NCBI GenBank assembly: GCA_020436935.1
Contig: JAGQWX010000054.1
Span: forward strand, 1 to 34,432
From: Saprospiraceae bacterium
Lineage (GTDB): Bacteria; Bacteroidota; Bacteroidia; Chitinophagales; Saprospiraceae
Reading direction: 5' to 3'
Length of the DNA: 34,432 bases
Shown: positions 17,127 to 25,386 of the stretch, one piece after another
Position numbering within the stretch: the stretch's first letter is position 1
How the letters are laid out: every line of letters begins with the position of its first letter
Translations under genes and position numbers: made by a program
The notes under the pieces: generated by a model
What the model saw: only the letters and a program-made list of their open reading frames with translations
Databases searched by the model: none
What the model was told of the DNA's origin: nothing

Positions 17127-17172
17127 AAACGAATCAGAAACTAAAAGTCATTCCCGATTCGTTTTCAGGCTT
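17124..17172 (+). terminator. Probable terminator overlapping the DUF2071 stop codon
   Basis: TGAAAACGAATC (17124-17135) and GATTCGTTTTCA (17156-17167) form a perfect 12-bp stem that begins at the stop codon. The loop is 20 bases, and GGCTTTTTA follows. The long loop and short T-run make it a moderate terminator. Confidence 0.6.
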
Positions 17173-17219
17173 TTTATACAACTTGTCTCTTGTCCGGATC
17201 GCAAGAATAGGCAATCAAT

Positions 17220-19523
17220 TTACATATTAATACTGGCAGTCTGCACATCATCGCTGCTTCCACCGATCATGATGTCAAATTCACCAGGTTCAAAAACCTC
17301 TTCGCCCTTATCGTTGTAGAAGCTCAGTTCTTTTTTCGTAAGCAGGAAAGTAACCATTTTTGAACCACCGGGTTCAAGTTTTACCTTTTCAAAACCTTTT
17401 AATTCTTTGATTGGACGGGTTGACGATGCCACCTTGTCTCTGATATAGAGCTGCACAACTTCTTCTCCAGCCATTTTTCCAGTATTGGTTACATTGATGG
17501 TGGCAGATAAACCTCCCTCCAGATTTTTTGAAAGCGCAATATTTCCATATTTGAAAGTAGTGTAACTCAAACCATATCCAAAAGGATACAAGGCTGTCTT
17601 TTCGCTATCTCCATAGTGTGACCAAAAGACCATTTTAGGATTGAAGTCATTCTTCAAAGGTCTTCCGGTATTCTTTACGCTATAATAAATTGGCACCTGA
17701 CCCACATTTCTTGGGAAAGACATGGGAAGTTTTCCTGAAGGATTGTACTGACCTGTTACAACGTCAGCGATGGCATTGCCGGATTCAGAACCCAATTGCC
17801 AAACCAGCAAAATAGATGGTACAGTTTCACTGGCCTTACTGATGTCAAGCGGCCTTCCCGCCTGCAGGACCAAAACGACATTTTTATTGACTTTGAGAAT
17901 GGCTTCCATCAATTCATCCTGAAGGCCCGGGATATCAATGTTTGTGCGGCTTCTTCCTTCACCGGACATAAAGCCATGCTCTCCAATATTGAGTAAAACG
18001 ACATCAGCCATAGCTGCAACACGTAAAGCCTCAGCAAAGCCTGTTGTATCTGTTTCGTTGATGCTTACCTCTTCTGTAAAAGAAGCAGGAGCAGTGGTCA
18101 ATTTTACACCTTCTGCGTACAGCCACTCTATGTTTTTGTGAGCTTGAAGACCCTCCCAAAGCGAAACAGCAGAGTTGTCATCTGATCCAATTCTCCATGA
18201 CCCCAATGGACTGTTTTTGTCTTTGACGTGAGGGCCAATCACTGCCACTTTCTGACCGCTTTTGAGTGGTAGCAGGGCTGATTCGTTTTTGAGCAAAACA
18301 ATGGATTTTTTTGCCACATCCCTTACCGCCGCTTTGTGGGCAGGATTGTAGACTACTTCTTTTTCCCTATTTGCATCACAGTATTTATATGGATCTTCAA
18401 AAAGTCCTAATTCTTCTTTGACCATGAGTATTCTTCTGACAGCATCATCTATCAAAGCCATTGGCACATTGCCTTCATTGACAAGTTCCTTGAGGTGATT
18501 GAGGTAATAGTAGGATTCCATATCCATATCACAGCCAGCTTTTACAGCCTGCTCAGCTGCCTGTTTTGAATTCTCTGCGTATCCGTGGATGGGCAATTCA
18601 CCAATGCTTCCCCAATCGGAGACCACATACCCTTTGAAGTTCCAGTCGCCTTTGAGTACGTCTCTCAAAATATATGTATGGGCATTGGCCGGAATGCCAT
18701 TGATTTCATTGAATGAATTCATCAGGGTTTTTGTTCCTGCCATAACCGCAGCCTTAAATGGTGGCAATATGACGTTGTGCAAAGTACTGTTGCTGATGTC
18801 TACTGTATTGTAGTCTCTGCCGCCTTCAGCAAAACCATAGCCAGCATAATGTTTGGTGCACGAAGCAATAGTAAGCGGTGATTTGAGGTCATCGCCCTGA
18901 AATCCTTTCACCCTTGCAGCTGCGATCAGGCTTCCGAGATAAGGGTCCTCTCCCCCACCTTCCATCACACGACCCCATCGTGCGTCTCTGGAAATGTCCA
19001 CCATTGGAGCGAAAGTCCAGTTGATACCTGAAGCTGCCGCCTCTGCCGCTGCCACAGACGAGGATTTCTTTATGGCTTCGAGGTCCCAAGAGGCAGCTTC
19101 AGCTAATGGTATGGGAGCCAGCGTCTTGAATCCATGGATGACATCGTGTCCAAAAATGAGGGGTATACCCAATCTTGATTCTTTGACAACGATTTCCTGT
19201 ATTTTCCTTACCCTTTCTGTACCTGTAATATTCAGCATAGAGCCGACCTTGCCGGCTCTTAGATTGTCATATTTTTCAGCTCCTCCGCCTGCCGCCGGCG
19301 CAGGTCCGGTCACATCCCAAAAGCCATTGTATTGGTTCATCTGACCGATTTTTTCATCGAGGGTCATTTTCGAGAGCAGATCTTCCACAAATGGACTTCC
19401 TTTGATCATCCCATGGTTTTGACCGGAAGGAATTGCAGGCTTTTCGGCAATTTTCGTTTGGCGGGAACAAGAAAATAAAAATACTGCTGCGATTGCAACT
19501 AATGTAAAAGATTGAAGCTTCAT
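17220..19523 (-). CDS. bglX: Glycoside hydrolase family 3 beta-glucosidase
   Basis: Removes terminal beta-linked glucose from oligosaccharides in the periplasm or at the outer membrane. The 767 residues match BglX in length. There is a lipoprotein signal ending VFLFSC (lipidated Cys about 19). The GH3 barrel domain has DARWGRVMEGGGEDP, KHYAGYG and VVSDWGSIGEL, with Asp303 the likely nucleophile. The second domain has MSGEGRSR, with Glu522 a likely acid/base. A fibronectin-III-like domain closes the protein from about residue 650. It is a single gene, preceded by a leader with promoter and terminator (see 19634-19737) that may control its expression. Not within a SusCD locus. Confidence 0.94.
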   Translation of the reverse strand: MKLQSFTLVAIAAVFLFSCSRQTKIAEKPAIPSGQNHGMIKGSPFVEDLLSKMTLDEKIGQMNQYNGFWDVTGPAPAAGGGAEKYDNLRAGKVGSMLNITGTERVRKIQEIVVKESRLGIPLIFGHDVIHGFKTLAPIPLAEAASWDLEAIKKSSSVAAAEAAASGINWTFAPMVDISRDARWGRVMEGGGEDPYLGSLIAAARVKGFQGDDLKSPLTIASCTKHYAGYGFAEGGRDYNTVDISNSTLHNVILPPFKAAVMAGTKTLMNSFNEINGIPANAHTYILRDVLKGDWNFKGYVVSDWGSIGELPIHGYAENSKQAAEQAVKAGCDMDMESYYYLNHLKELVNEGNVPMALIDDAVRRILMVKEELGLFEDPYKYCDANREKEVVYNPAHKAAVRDVAKKSIVLLKNESALLPLKSGQKVAVIGPHVKDKNSPLGSWRIGSDDNSAVSLWEGLQAHKNIEWLYAEGVKLTTAPASFTEEVSINETDTTGFAEALRVAAMADVVLLNIGEHGFMSGEGRSRTNIDIPGLQDELMEAILKVNKNVVLVLQAGRPLDISKASETVPSILLVWQLGSESGNAIADVVTGQYNPSGKLPMSFPRNVGQVPIYYSVKNTGRPLKNDFNPKMVFWSHYGDSEKTALYPFGYGLSYTTFKYGNIALSKNLEGGLSATINVTNTGKMAGEEVVQLYIRDKVASSTRPIKELKGFEKVKLEPGGSKMVTFLLTKKELSFYNDKGEEVFEPGEFDIMIGGSSDDVQTASINM

Positions 19524-19633
19524 AACGATTGTTTCTTTGTTTTGAAGCGCAATTTACAATGATGTTGTCAGAAAATTTAGGATGTTGATCATAAGATCAG
19601 TTGACAATTGTTTCATAATATATGGGTATGGGC

Positions 19634-19667
19634 AAAAAAAAGAGGTAGTATACTTTCACACTACCTC
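19634..19667 (-). terminator. Intrinsic terminator in the bglX leader
   Basis: On the minus strand GAGGTAGT pairs with ACTACCTC (19642-19649 and 19660-19667), extendable by a G-T and a T-A pair to 10 bp. A run of seven T follows. It lies about 110 bp upstream of the bglX ATG, and no minus-strand gene precedes it. Confidence 0.88.
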
Positions 19668-19702
19668 AACCCTAACCAAATGAAACCAAATTGTTGATAT
19701 GC
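19634..19702 (-). ncRNA. Short leader RNA ahead of bglX (candidate attenuator)
   Basis: A promoter at 19707-19737 and a strong terminator ending at 19634 define a transcript of about 65-70 bases that contains no gene. The part before the hairpin is G/U-rich, with UUUGGUUUC and UUUGGUUAGGG. Because bglX lies next on the same strand with no clear second promoter, termination here could control it. The alternative is an independent small RNA. The boundaries are estimates from the promoter and hairpin. Confidence 0.5.
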
Positions 19703-19706
19703 ATGA

Positions 19707-19737
19707 CAAATGTATTGATAATTTTTTTTGCCGACAA
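19707..19737 (-). promoter_or_regulatory. Promoter of the bglX leader
   Basis: On the minus strand TTG (19735-19737), a 20-bp gap, then TACATTTG (19707-19714): an exact match to the Bacteroidota consensus. The start of transcription should be near 19700. Confidence 0.7.
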
Positions 19738-19948
19738 GTGGTACATTAATAAAATCCATGAATTGGGCATTAATTCTGTATTTTTAACAATATCGTCCAC
19801 CATTTTAGTAGATTTTAACCAGTTCTGTACCCTATTTGATGAATATTTTCAAAGACTTAGTGCCAAAGGCTGAATGTTTTTTGTTTTATCCGGCTTTTGC
19901 TATCGTTTTCATACTTGTATATTCACGGTTTTATAATAATTTTTTTGA
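19738..19948. other. Remaining spacer between the bglX leader and the M28 peptidase
   Basis: AT-rich with no credible gene. A possible plus-strand promoter for the peptidase is TTG at 19881-19883 with TATCGTTT at 19901-19908 (17-bp gap), about 40 bp before the ATG. It lacks the final G of the consensus. Confidence 0.35.
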
Positions 19949-21340
19949 ATGGTTAAGAAGGTATTATTGTTGTCTGGCGTCGTGTTGATGTGGACAATCA
20001 CATCTGCACAGGACAACAGCGATGCGATGTTTATAAAAAAGATCCACGATTATGCGCTGACGGATAGTAAGTGTCATGAATGGCTGCGTCAACTGACAAC
20101 GGAGGCTGGTCAACGTCTGGCGGGCAGTCAGACTTATGATGTAGCAGAATTGCTGGCAGTGGAGTTTATGGAAGAAGTCGGCCTGGAAAACATTCAGAAA
20201 CAAGCTTGTGAAGTAAACGTCTGGAAAAGGGGCATCCGGGAGACAGCATACATCATTGACAAAAAAGGACTCAAAAAATACCTTCATGTCACATCACTTG
20301 GAAATACCATTGGTACCGGAGTTGAAGGTCTGCAGGCAGAAGTAGTAGAAGTGAAAACACTCGAAGAGGTAGACAAAATGCCCGACAATGCCCTCGCTGG
20401 AAAAATTGTTTTCTTCAACAGACCAATGGACCCTACACAATTGAGAACTTTTAATGCCTATGGCGGAGCGGTAGATCAGCGTGGATCAGGCCTGGTAAGT
20501 GCTGCCAGAAAGGGAGCGGCGGCAGTACTCGTACGGTCTATGACCTTGTCGCAGGATGATGTTCCACATTCAGGAAGTGCTGTATACAGGGACGGAGTCA
20601 AACAAATTCCAGCAATGGGCATCAGCACCAACGATGCAGACCTGTTATCCGAACTGATCAAGTCAATTCCCAATACAGAGGTTTTCATGAGAAATACCTG
20701 CTATGTGGATGGGAAAAATACAGACCACAGTATTATTGGAGAAATAAAAGGCAGTGAATTCCCCAACAAAGTCATTGTCGTCGGAGGCCACCTGGACGCA
20801 TGGGATATGGGCGACGGGGCTCACGATGATGGCTCGGGTTGTGTACAGGCTCTTGAAGTACTCAACACCCTCAAAAACCTGGGATACAAGCCCAAACATA
20901 CCATCAGATGTGTGATGTTCGCCAATGAAGAAAATGGTCTGGCGGGTGGACGCGCTTACGGCGATTATGCAAAGAATTCTAAAGAAGAGATCCATGTTGC
21001 AGCCCTGGAAAGTGATGCAGGAGGATTTATACCCAAAGAATTCAGCTTTGATGCAGATGCCTCTGTACTGGAAAAATACATGAAGGTAGTACATCCCTGG
21101 TTTTCACTGCTTGAGCCCTATAATTTGCAATACGAAACAGGCGGGTCAGGTGCTGACATCAATCCTTTAAAACCTACAAAAGCATTGTTGATTGGCCTAA
21201 GACCGGACTCACAGAGGTATTTTGACTTTCACCATACCACCGCAGACACCTTTAAGGCTGTAAACAAAAGAGAATTGCAAATGGGTGCTGCAGCAATGAC
21301 CAGCCTGGTTTACCTCATCGATAAATACGGTCTGGAATGA
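19949..21340 (+). CDS. M28 family zinc aminopeptidase/carboxypeptidase, secreted
   Basis: A 463-residue secreted metallopeptidase with a signal peptide (about residues 1-20, ending TSAQ). The zinc-binding order of M28 is intact: GGHLDAWDMGDGAHDDGSG supplies His and Asp, ANEENGLAGG gives the catalytic Glu and a ligand Glu, LESDAGG gives Asp, and FHHTTADT gives the last His. A PA-like insert lies at about residues 110-230. The layout is like carboxypeptidase Q/plasma glutamate carboxypeptidase, so it probably releases terminal residues from peptides outside the cytoplasm. Its stop overlaps the hpt start (ATGA), so the two genes are translationally coupled. Confidence 0.92.
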   Translation: MVKKVLLLSGVVLMWTITSAQDNSDAMFIKKIHDYALTDSKCHEWLRQLTTEAGQRLAGSQTYDVAELLAVEFMEEVGLENIQKQACEVNVWKRGIRETAYIIDKKGLKKYLHVTSLGNTIGTGVEGLQAEVVEVKTLEEVDKMPDNALAGKIVFFNRPMDPTQLRTFNAYGGAVDQRGSGLVSAARKGAAAVLVRSMTLSQDDVPHSGSAVYRDGVKQIPAMGISTNDADLLSELIKSIPNTEVFMRNTCYVDGKNTDHSIIGEIKGSEFPNKVIVVGGHLDAWDMGDGAHDDGSGCVQALEVLNTLKNLGYKPKHTIRCVMFANEENGLAGGRAYGDYAKNSKEEIHVAALESDAGGFIPKEFSFDADASVLEKYMKVVHPWFSLLEPYNLQYETGGSGADINPLKPTKALLIGLRPDSQRYFDFHHTTADTFKAVNKRELQMGAAAMTSLVYLIDKYGLE

Positions 21341-21873
21341 GCACCATAACCATAGCTCCTTATGAATTTGAACCCTTTCTTTCCACATCAACCATTGATG
21401 AAAGAGTAGAACAAATCAGCGCAGCAATGACTGAAGCCGAATCTGAAAACAATCCGGTTTTCCTTGTCATCATGACAGGTGCTTTCATTTTTGCCGCTGA
21501 TCTATTAAGAAAGATTTCCTTTCCCTGCGAAGTGAGATTTGTAAGGGTAAAATCATATGCCGGCACAAGTTCGACCGGGGTCTTCAGAATTGAAAGAGAT
21601 TATCTGGATGAGCTCACCGGCCGCAACATCATCATCATAGAGGACATCATAGACACAGGAAGAACCATCGAAAAAATACTTGGTATTCTTGCGGGTGAGT
21701 CGGTTTCTTCCATTAAAATTTGTTCCTTGCTTTCTAAACCCGATGCGCATGAAATCCCCATGCAGATAGACTATGTAGGTTTTGAGATTCCAAATGAATT
21801 TGTAATTGGCTATGGGCTTGATTATAACGATAAAGGCCGTAATTTGCCGGAAATTTGGAAGGTAAAAGGTTGA
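21337..21873 (+). CDS. hpt: Hypoxanthine phosphoribosyltransferase
   Basis: Purine salvage: converts hypoxanthine or guanine with PRPP to IMP or GMP in the cytoplasm. The 178 residues are normal for the enzyme. The PRPP-binding motif is clear in IIIIEDIIDTGRTI, the acidic pair being followed by the phosphate loop. LVIMTGAFIFAADLLRKI is the first part of the fold, and VKSYAGTSSTG the flexible loop that closes over the active site. FVIGYGLDYNDKGRNLPEI is the base-binding end. The ATG overlaps the stop of the M28 gene by 4 bases. Confidence 0.96.
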   Translation: MSTITIAPYEFEPFLSTSTIDERVEQISAAMTEAESENNPVFLVIMTGAFIFAADLLRKISFPCEVRFVRVKSYAGTSSTGVFRIERDYLDELTGRNIIIIEDIIDTGRTIEKILGILAGESVSSIKICSLLSKPDAHEIPMQIDYVGFEIPNEFVIGYGLDYNDKGRNLPEIWKVKG

Positions 21874-21948
21874 TATTCCTACTTTAAAGGGGCTTCAACT
21901 GAAGATGACAACATTCCGGATGGATTAACAATAAAAATTCAAAATCAG

Positions 21949-22935
21949 ATGAATTTATTGACCAATGCACTCAAAGGTGCTGCCATGGGAATCGCAGAGA
22001 TCATACCCGGTGTTTCTGGAGGAACAATAGCCTTTATTTCAGGAATCTACGAAAGACTTTTGCTGAGCATCAAAGCTTTTAATCCGTCATTAATTGGGAT
22101 ATACAAAAAAGGTGGATTAGCTGCCATTTGGAAAGCAATAGATGGTCGCTTTCTTTTTTCACTTCTTGGGGGCATGGTTGTGGGATTGCTTTTTGGACTG
22201 GTAGTTATCACTCACCTTATGGAAAGCCATCCTGAACCTTTGTGGGGGTTTTTCTTTGGCCTGATCATCGCATCTGTTTTTCTTATTGTAAAAGAAATAC
22301 CTAAGTGGAATTTATCGCTTTTCATTGCTCTGATCATTGGAGCTGCGGTTGCATATACCATTACTGTAGTATCACCTGCTGAAGGGAGTACCAGCCTGAT
22401 TTATGTTTTCTTTTCAGGAATGCTGGCCATTAGTGCACTCATGCTTCCCGGCATAAGCGGAAGTTTTGTTTTGCTACTCCTGGGAATGTATGCTTACATC
22501 ATCCATACTTTAAAGGACTTTCTGACGGCGCCTGACCTCCAAAAGTTTATAGTGATCGCTGTTTTTGCAACAGGGTGTTTGGTAGGACTCGCAGGTTTCT
22601 CCAGAATACTTACCTGGTTATTCAAAAAATATCAATACCCTACATTAGCCGCCATGGTAGGATTTTTATTGGGTTCTTTGAATAAAATTTGGCCCTGGAG
22701 AAACATCACTTCCATCGCAGACAAAGCTACAGGTACTATTACAAAAATTGCCGACCCTTCCACCATCGCCGGACTGGATAAAGAAACCTATAAAATCATC
22801 ACTGAGCAAAATGTCATGCCGGCAGAATACCTGATGTCCGAACCTAAAACCATGCTAACTGTTATAGCCATGATACTGGGATTGTCCGTTGTCTTCATCA
22901 TTACAGCCATCAGCAATAAACTTTCCAAATCATAA
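21949..22935 (+). CDS. DUF368 membrane protein (PopT-type undecaprenyl-phosphate translocase)
   Basis: A 328-residue polytopic membrane protein with about eight or more hydrophobic segments. The family signatures are GAAMGIAEIIPGVSGGTIAF at the N-terminus and its internal echo MLPGISGSFVLLLLGMY near residues 165-180. This pseudo-duplication is typical of DUF368. Members (PopT) were shown to recycle the C55-P carrier lipid across the membrane, supporting cell-wall and surface-polymer synthesis. The function here is by family only. It begins 75 bp after hpt. The enoyl-CoA hydratase gene starts 4 bp after its stop, so the two are likely co-transcribed. Confidence 0.9.
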   Translation: MNLLTNALKGAAMGIAEIIPGVSGGTIAFISGIYERLLLSIKAFNPSLIGIYKKGGLAAIWKAIDGRFLFSLLGGMVVGLLFGLVVITHLMESHPEPLWGFFFGLIIASVFLIVKEIPKWNLSLFIALIIGAAVAYTITVVSPAEGSTSLIYVFFSGMLAISALMLPGISGSFVLLLLGMYAYIIHTLKDFLTAPDLQKFIVIAVFATGCLVGLAGFSRILTWLFKKYQYPTLAAMVGFLLGSLNKIWPWRNITSIADKATGTITKIADPSTIAGLDKETYKIITEQNVMPAEYLMSEPKTMLTVIAMILGLSVVFIITAISNKLSKS

Positions 22936-22939
22936 GCCC

Positions 22940-23710
22940 ATGGTCACCATCTTAGAATACATCAAACCAAACATAGCTTTACTGACCATCAACCGTCCGG
23001 ATGCATTGAATGCCATCAACACTGAGGTCATGCAGGGGATTTTCGATACTTGTTCTGCGCTAAAAGAGAATAAAGACCTACACGGCATCATTATTACCGG
23101 AGCGGGTGAAAAAGCTTTCGTAGCGGGGGCAGACATCTCCGGTTTTCAACAACTTTCTGCTGAAGACGCCAGAAAACTGACCCAACTTGGACACGACACC
23201 TATCATATGCTGGAGCACTTTCCGGTACCTGTGATAGCAGCTGTCAACGGTTTTGCACTTGGTGGCGGATGTGAATTGGCCATGGCATGCCACCTCCGGC
23301 TGGCGGTCAATACCGCAAGATTTGGTCAACCGGAGGTAAATCTGGGGCTCATTCCCGGATATGGCGGTACCCAAAGATTGCCAAGATTGGTTGGAAAAGG
23401 CAGAGCTTTACAAATGATCCTCACCGGAGACATGATCGATGCCTCAACGGCATTATCGTGGGGATTGGTCAATGGACTTGCAGAAAATAAAGAAGAATTG
23501 ATTGCCTCTTGCGTGCTATGGATAGAGAAAATAGCATCAAAAGGTCCCTCAGCGATCCAGGCAGCGATAAAACTGGTCAACGCAGCTGATGATGGACTGG
23601 ATGGTTTTTCAATGGAAATTGACGTTTTTTCTGACTTGCTGCTAAGCACTGAAGCGGAAGAAGGTGTCAAGGCATTTCTTGAGAAAAGAAAGCCGAATTT
23701 CAGAAGCTGA
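22940..23710 (+). CDS. Enoyl-CoA hydratase/isomerase (crotonase family)
   Basis: A 256-residue crotonase that probably hydrates 2-enoyl-CoA in fatty-acid or amino-acid breakdown. Seen: ITGAGEKAFVAGADISGFQ, the oxyanion-hole glycines and first catalytic Glu in NGFALGGGCELAMACHLRLA, and the second catalytic Glu in FGQPEVNLGLIPGYGGTQRL. Both glutamates are present, which fits a true hydratase rather than only an isomerase. I use ATG at 22940: the longer frame starts from TTG inside the DUF368 gene and adds 17 residues unlike the family. Exact substrate not determinable. Confidence 0.92.
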   Translation: MVTILEYIKPNIALLTINRPDALNAINTEVMQGIFDTCSALKENKDLHGIIITGAGEKAFVAGADISGFQQLSAEDARKLTQLGHDTYHMLEHFPVPVIAAVNGFALGGGCELAMACHLRLAVNTARFGQPEVNLGLIPGYGGTQRLPRLVGKGRALQMILTGDMIDASTALSWGLVNGLAENKEELIASCVLWIEKIASKGPSAIQAAIKLVNAADDGLDGFSMEIDVFSDLLLSTEAEEGVKAFLEKRKPNFRS

Positions 23711-23795
23711 TCATCTTTCAGCTCAGCTCCTCAATATTTGGCGTTTAGCTGTCCATCATTTTGATTAATTTTATTACTTCTAAAATTCAATCACC

Positions 23796-25343
23796 ATGAG
23801 AAGCGCATTCATCTTCTTCGCAGCAATTGGCTTATGGGCATGCCGGAACGATCAAAAAATAGACCTTTTGGAAACGAAATCTGCTGAGCAACATAGACCA
23901 ATTTATCATTTCACTCCGGATTCGATGTGGATGAATGACCCCAATGGGCTGGTATTTCTGGATGGGGAGTATCATTTATTCTATCAGTATTATCCCGATT
24001 CTACAGTTTGGGGCCCGATGCACTGGGGACATGCGGTGAGCAAGGATCTCGTTCACTGGGATCATATGCCAATTGCTTTGTATCCGGATAGCTTGGGTTG
24101 GATATTTTCAGGAAGTGCCGTTTATGATCAGGCCAATACTTCGGGTTTAGGGAAAGATGGCAAAGGACCACTCATTGCCATTTTCACACATCACAATGCC
24201 CCTCTTGAAAAAACCGGATCCAATCTTTTTCAATATCAATCGCTGGCCTATTCCAATGACAATGGACGGAGTTGGACCAAATATCCGGGTAATCCTGTGC
24301 TTCCCAATCCTGGGATCCGGGATTTTAGGGATCCGAAAGTTTTCTGGTACGATGCCGATCAATCGTGGCGACTCATTCTTGCTGTGCAAAATCATGTCAG
24401 CATTTATAAATCACTCAACCTGCTGGATTGGACATTGCTTTCAGATTATGGGCAAAATTATGGTTCTCACAAGGGCGTCTGGGAATGCCCGGACTTATTT
24501 CCCCTAACCGATGAACAGGGTATTGAAAAATGGATAATGCTGGTCAGCATAAATCCAGGTGGACCACAGGGCGGGTCAGCTACGCAATACTTTGTCGGGT
24601 CATTTGATGGATCACAATTCATACCCGACCACCCTGAAATGTACACTGAAGAAAAAGCAGTGTGGCTGGATATGGGAACGGATAATTACGCAGGGGTTAC
24701 CTGGTCAAATGTTCCGGAGTCAGATGGCAGAAGGCTTTTCATAGGCTGGATGTCCAATTGGAATTACGCAAACCGCGTACCTACTCAACGTTGGCGAAGT
24801 GCTTCCACTTTACCCAGAGCATTGCGTTTGGTGTCCAACGGTGATGGTCACCTGGTGGCCAGCAGTCCTGTTTCAGAATTGAGATCACTGGAAAAAGAAG
24901 GTATAGAATTGGGTAATTTGAGCGTCTATCAGGACACCTCCATTTATACTTCCGAGACCGGAGCTATGAAAATAGATATTACTGCAGTGAATCCCGGGTC
25001 AGGACTAATAGCTTTCCGCATTAAAAATCTAAACAACGAATACCTCGATGTTGGATTTGATGCCGAACAGAACAGGTATTTTGTTGACAGAACCTTTGCC
25101 GGTATCCATGATTTCAACGAGTCATTTGCGGACTTTTTTGACACTCCTGTTGCATACCCCCATGATACAGTAAAAATGACCATCTATCTCGATGTTGCTT
25201 CTGTTGAGTTGTTTGCAGACGAAGGTAAAACAGTGATGACCCACATATTTTTCCCCTCTGCTCCACTAAAAGAAGTGCTGGTGCTGGCAGAAACAGGCAA
25301 TGTACACCTGCTGAATGCAAGCATCAGAGAAATGATCAAATAA
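23796..25343 (+). CDS. Glycoside hydrolase family 32 (fructan/levan hydrolase), lipoprotein
   Basis: Hydrolyses fructose-containing saccharides (sucrose, inulin or levan). The 515 residues include a lipoprotein signal ending GLWAC, the five-bladed propeller and a C-terminal beta-sandwich from about residue 375. Catalytic text: WMNDPNG with Asp48 as nucleophile, FRDPKVFW with the transition-state Asp, and WECPDLF with Glu230 as acid/base. The start HFTPDSMWMNDPNGL is typical of exo-acting fructanases. No SusCD pair or fructokinase is adjacent, so it is a stand-alone enzyme in this window. A terminator shared with the convergent molybdenum hydroxylase follows. Confidence 0.94.
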   Translation: MRSAFIFFAAIGLWACRNDQKIDLLETKSAEQHRPIYHFTPDSMWMNDPNGLVFLDGEYHLFYQYYPDSTVWGPMHWGHAVSKDLVHWDHMPIALYPDSLGWIFSGSAVYDQANTSGLGKDGKGPLIAIFTHHNAPLEKTGSNLFQYQSLAYSNDNGRSWTKYPGNPVLPNPGIRDFRDPKVFWYDADQSWRLILAVQNHVSIYKSLNLLDWTLLSDYGQNYGSHKGVWECPDLFPLTDEQGIEKWIMLVSINPGGPQGGSATQYFVGSFDGSQFIPDHPEMYTEEKAVWLDMGTDNYAGVTWSNVPESDGRRLFIGWMSNWNYANRVPTQRWRSASTLPRALRLVSNGDGHLVASSPVSELRSLEKEGIELGNLSVYQDTSIYTSETGAMKIDITAVNPGSGLIAFRIKNLNNEYLDVGFDAEQNRYFVDRTFAGIHDFNESFADFFDTPVAYPHDTVKMTIYLDVASVELFADEGKTVMTHIFFPSAPLKEVLVLAETGNVHLLNASIREMIK

Positions 25344-25362
25344 ATCCTATGTCCTGAATAAC

Positions 25363-25386
25363 AAAAAAAGCAGGTTATTCTGCTTT
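25363..25386. terminator. Terminator between GH32 and molybdenum hydroxylase genes
   Basis: AAAGCAG (25367-25373) pairs with CTGCTTT (25380-25386) around GTTATT. On the minus strand the stem is followed by seven T, so it mainly ends the hydroxylase operon; its stem overlaps that operon's stop codon. It may also stop GH32 transcription. Confidence 0.82.

Noticed and set aside
19691-19873. A 60-residue plus-strand frame in the bglX-M28 spacer
   Set aside because: It begins with TTG, overlaps the leader promoter and has no family resemblance or promoter of its own.
22889-22939. A longer N-terminus for the enoyl-CoA hydratase
   Set aside because: The start would be TTG inside the DUF368 gene, and the added residues do not look like the family; ATG at 22940 gives a standard length.
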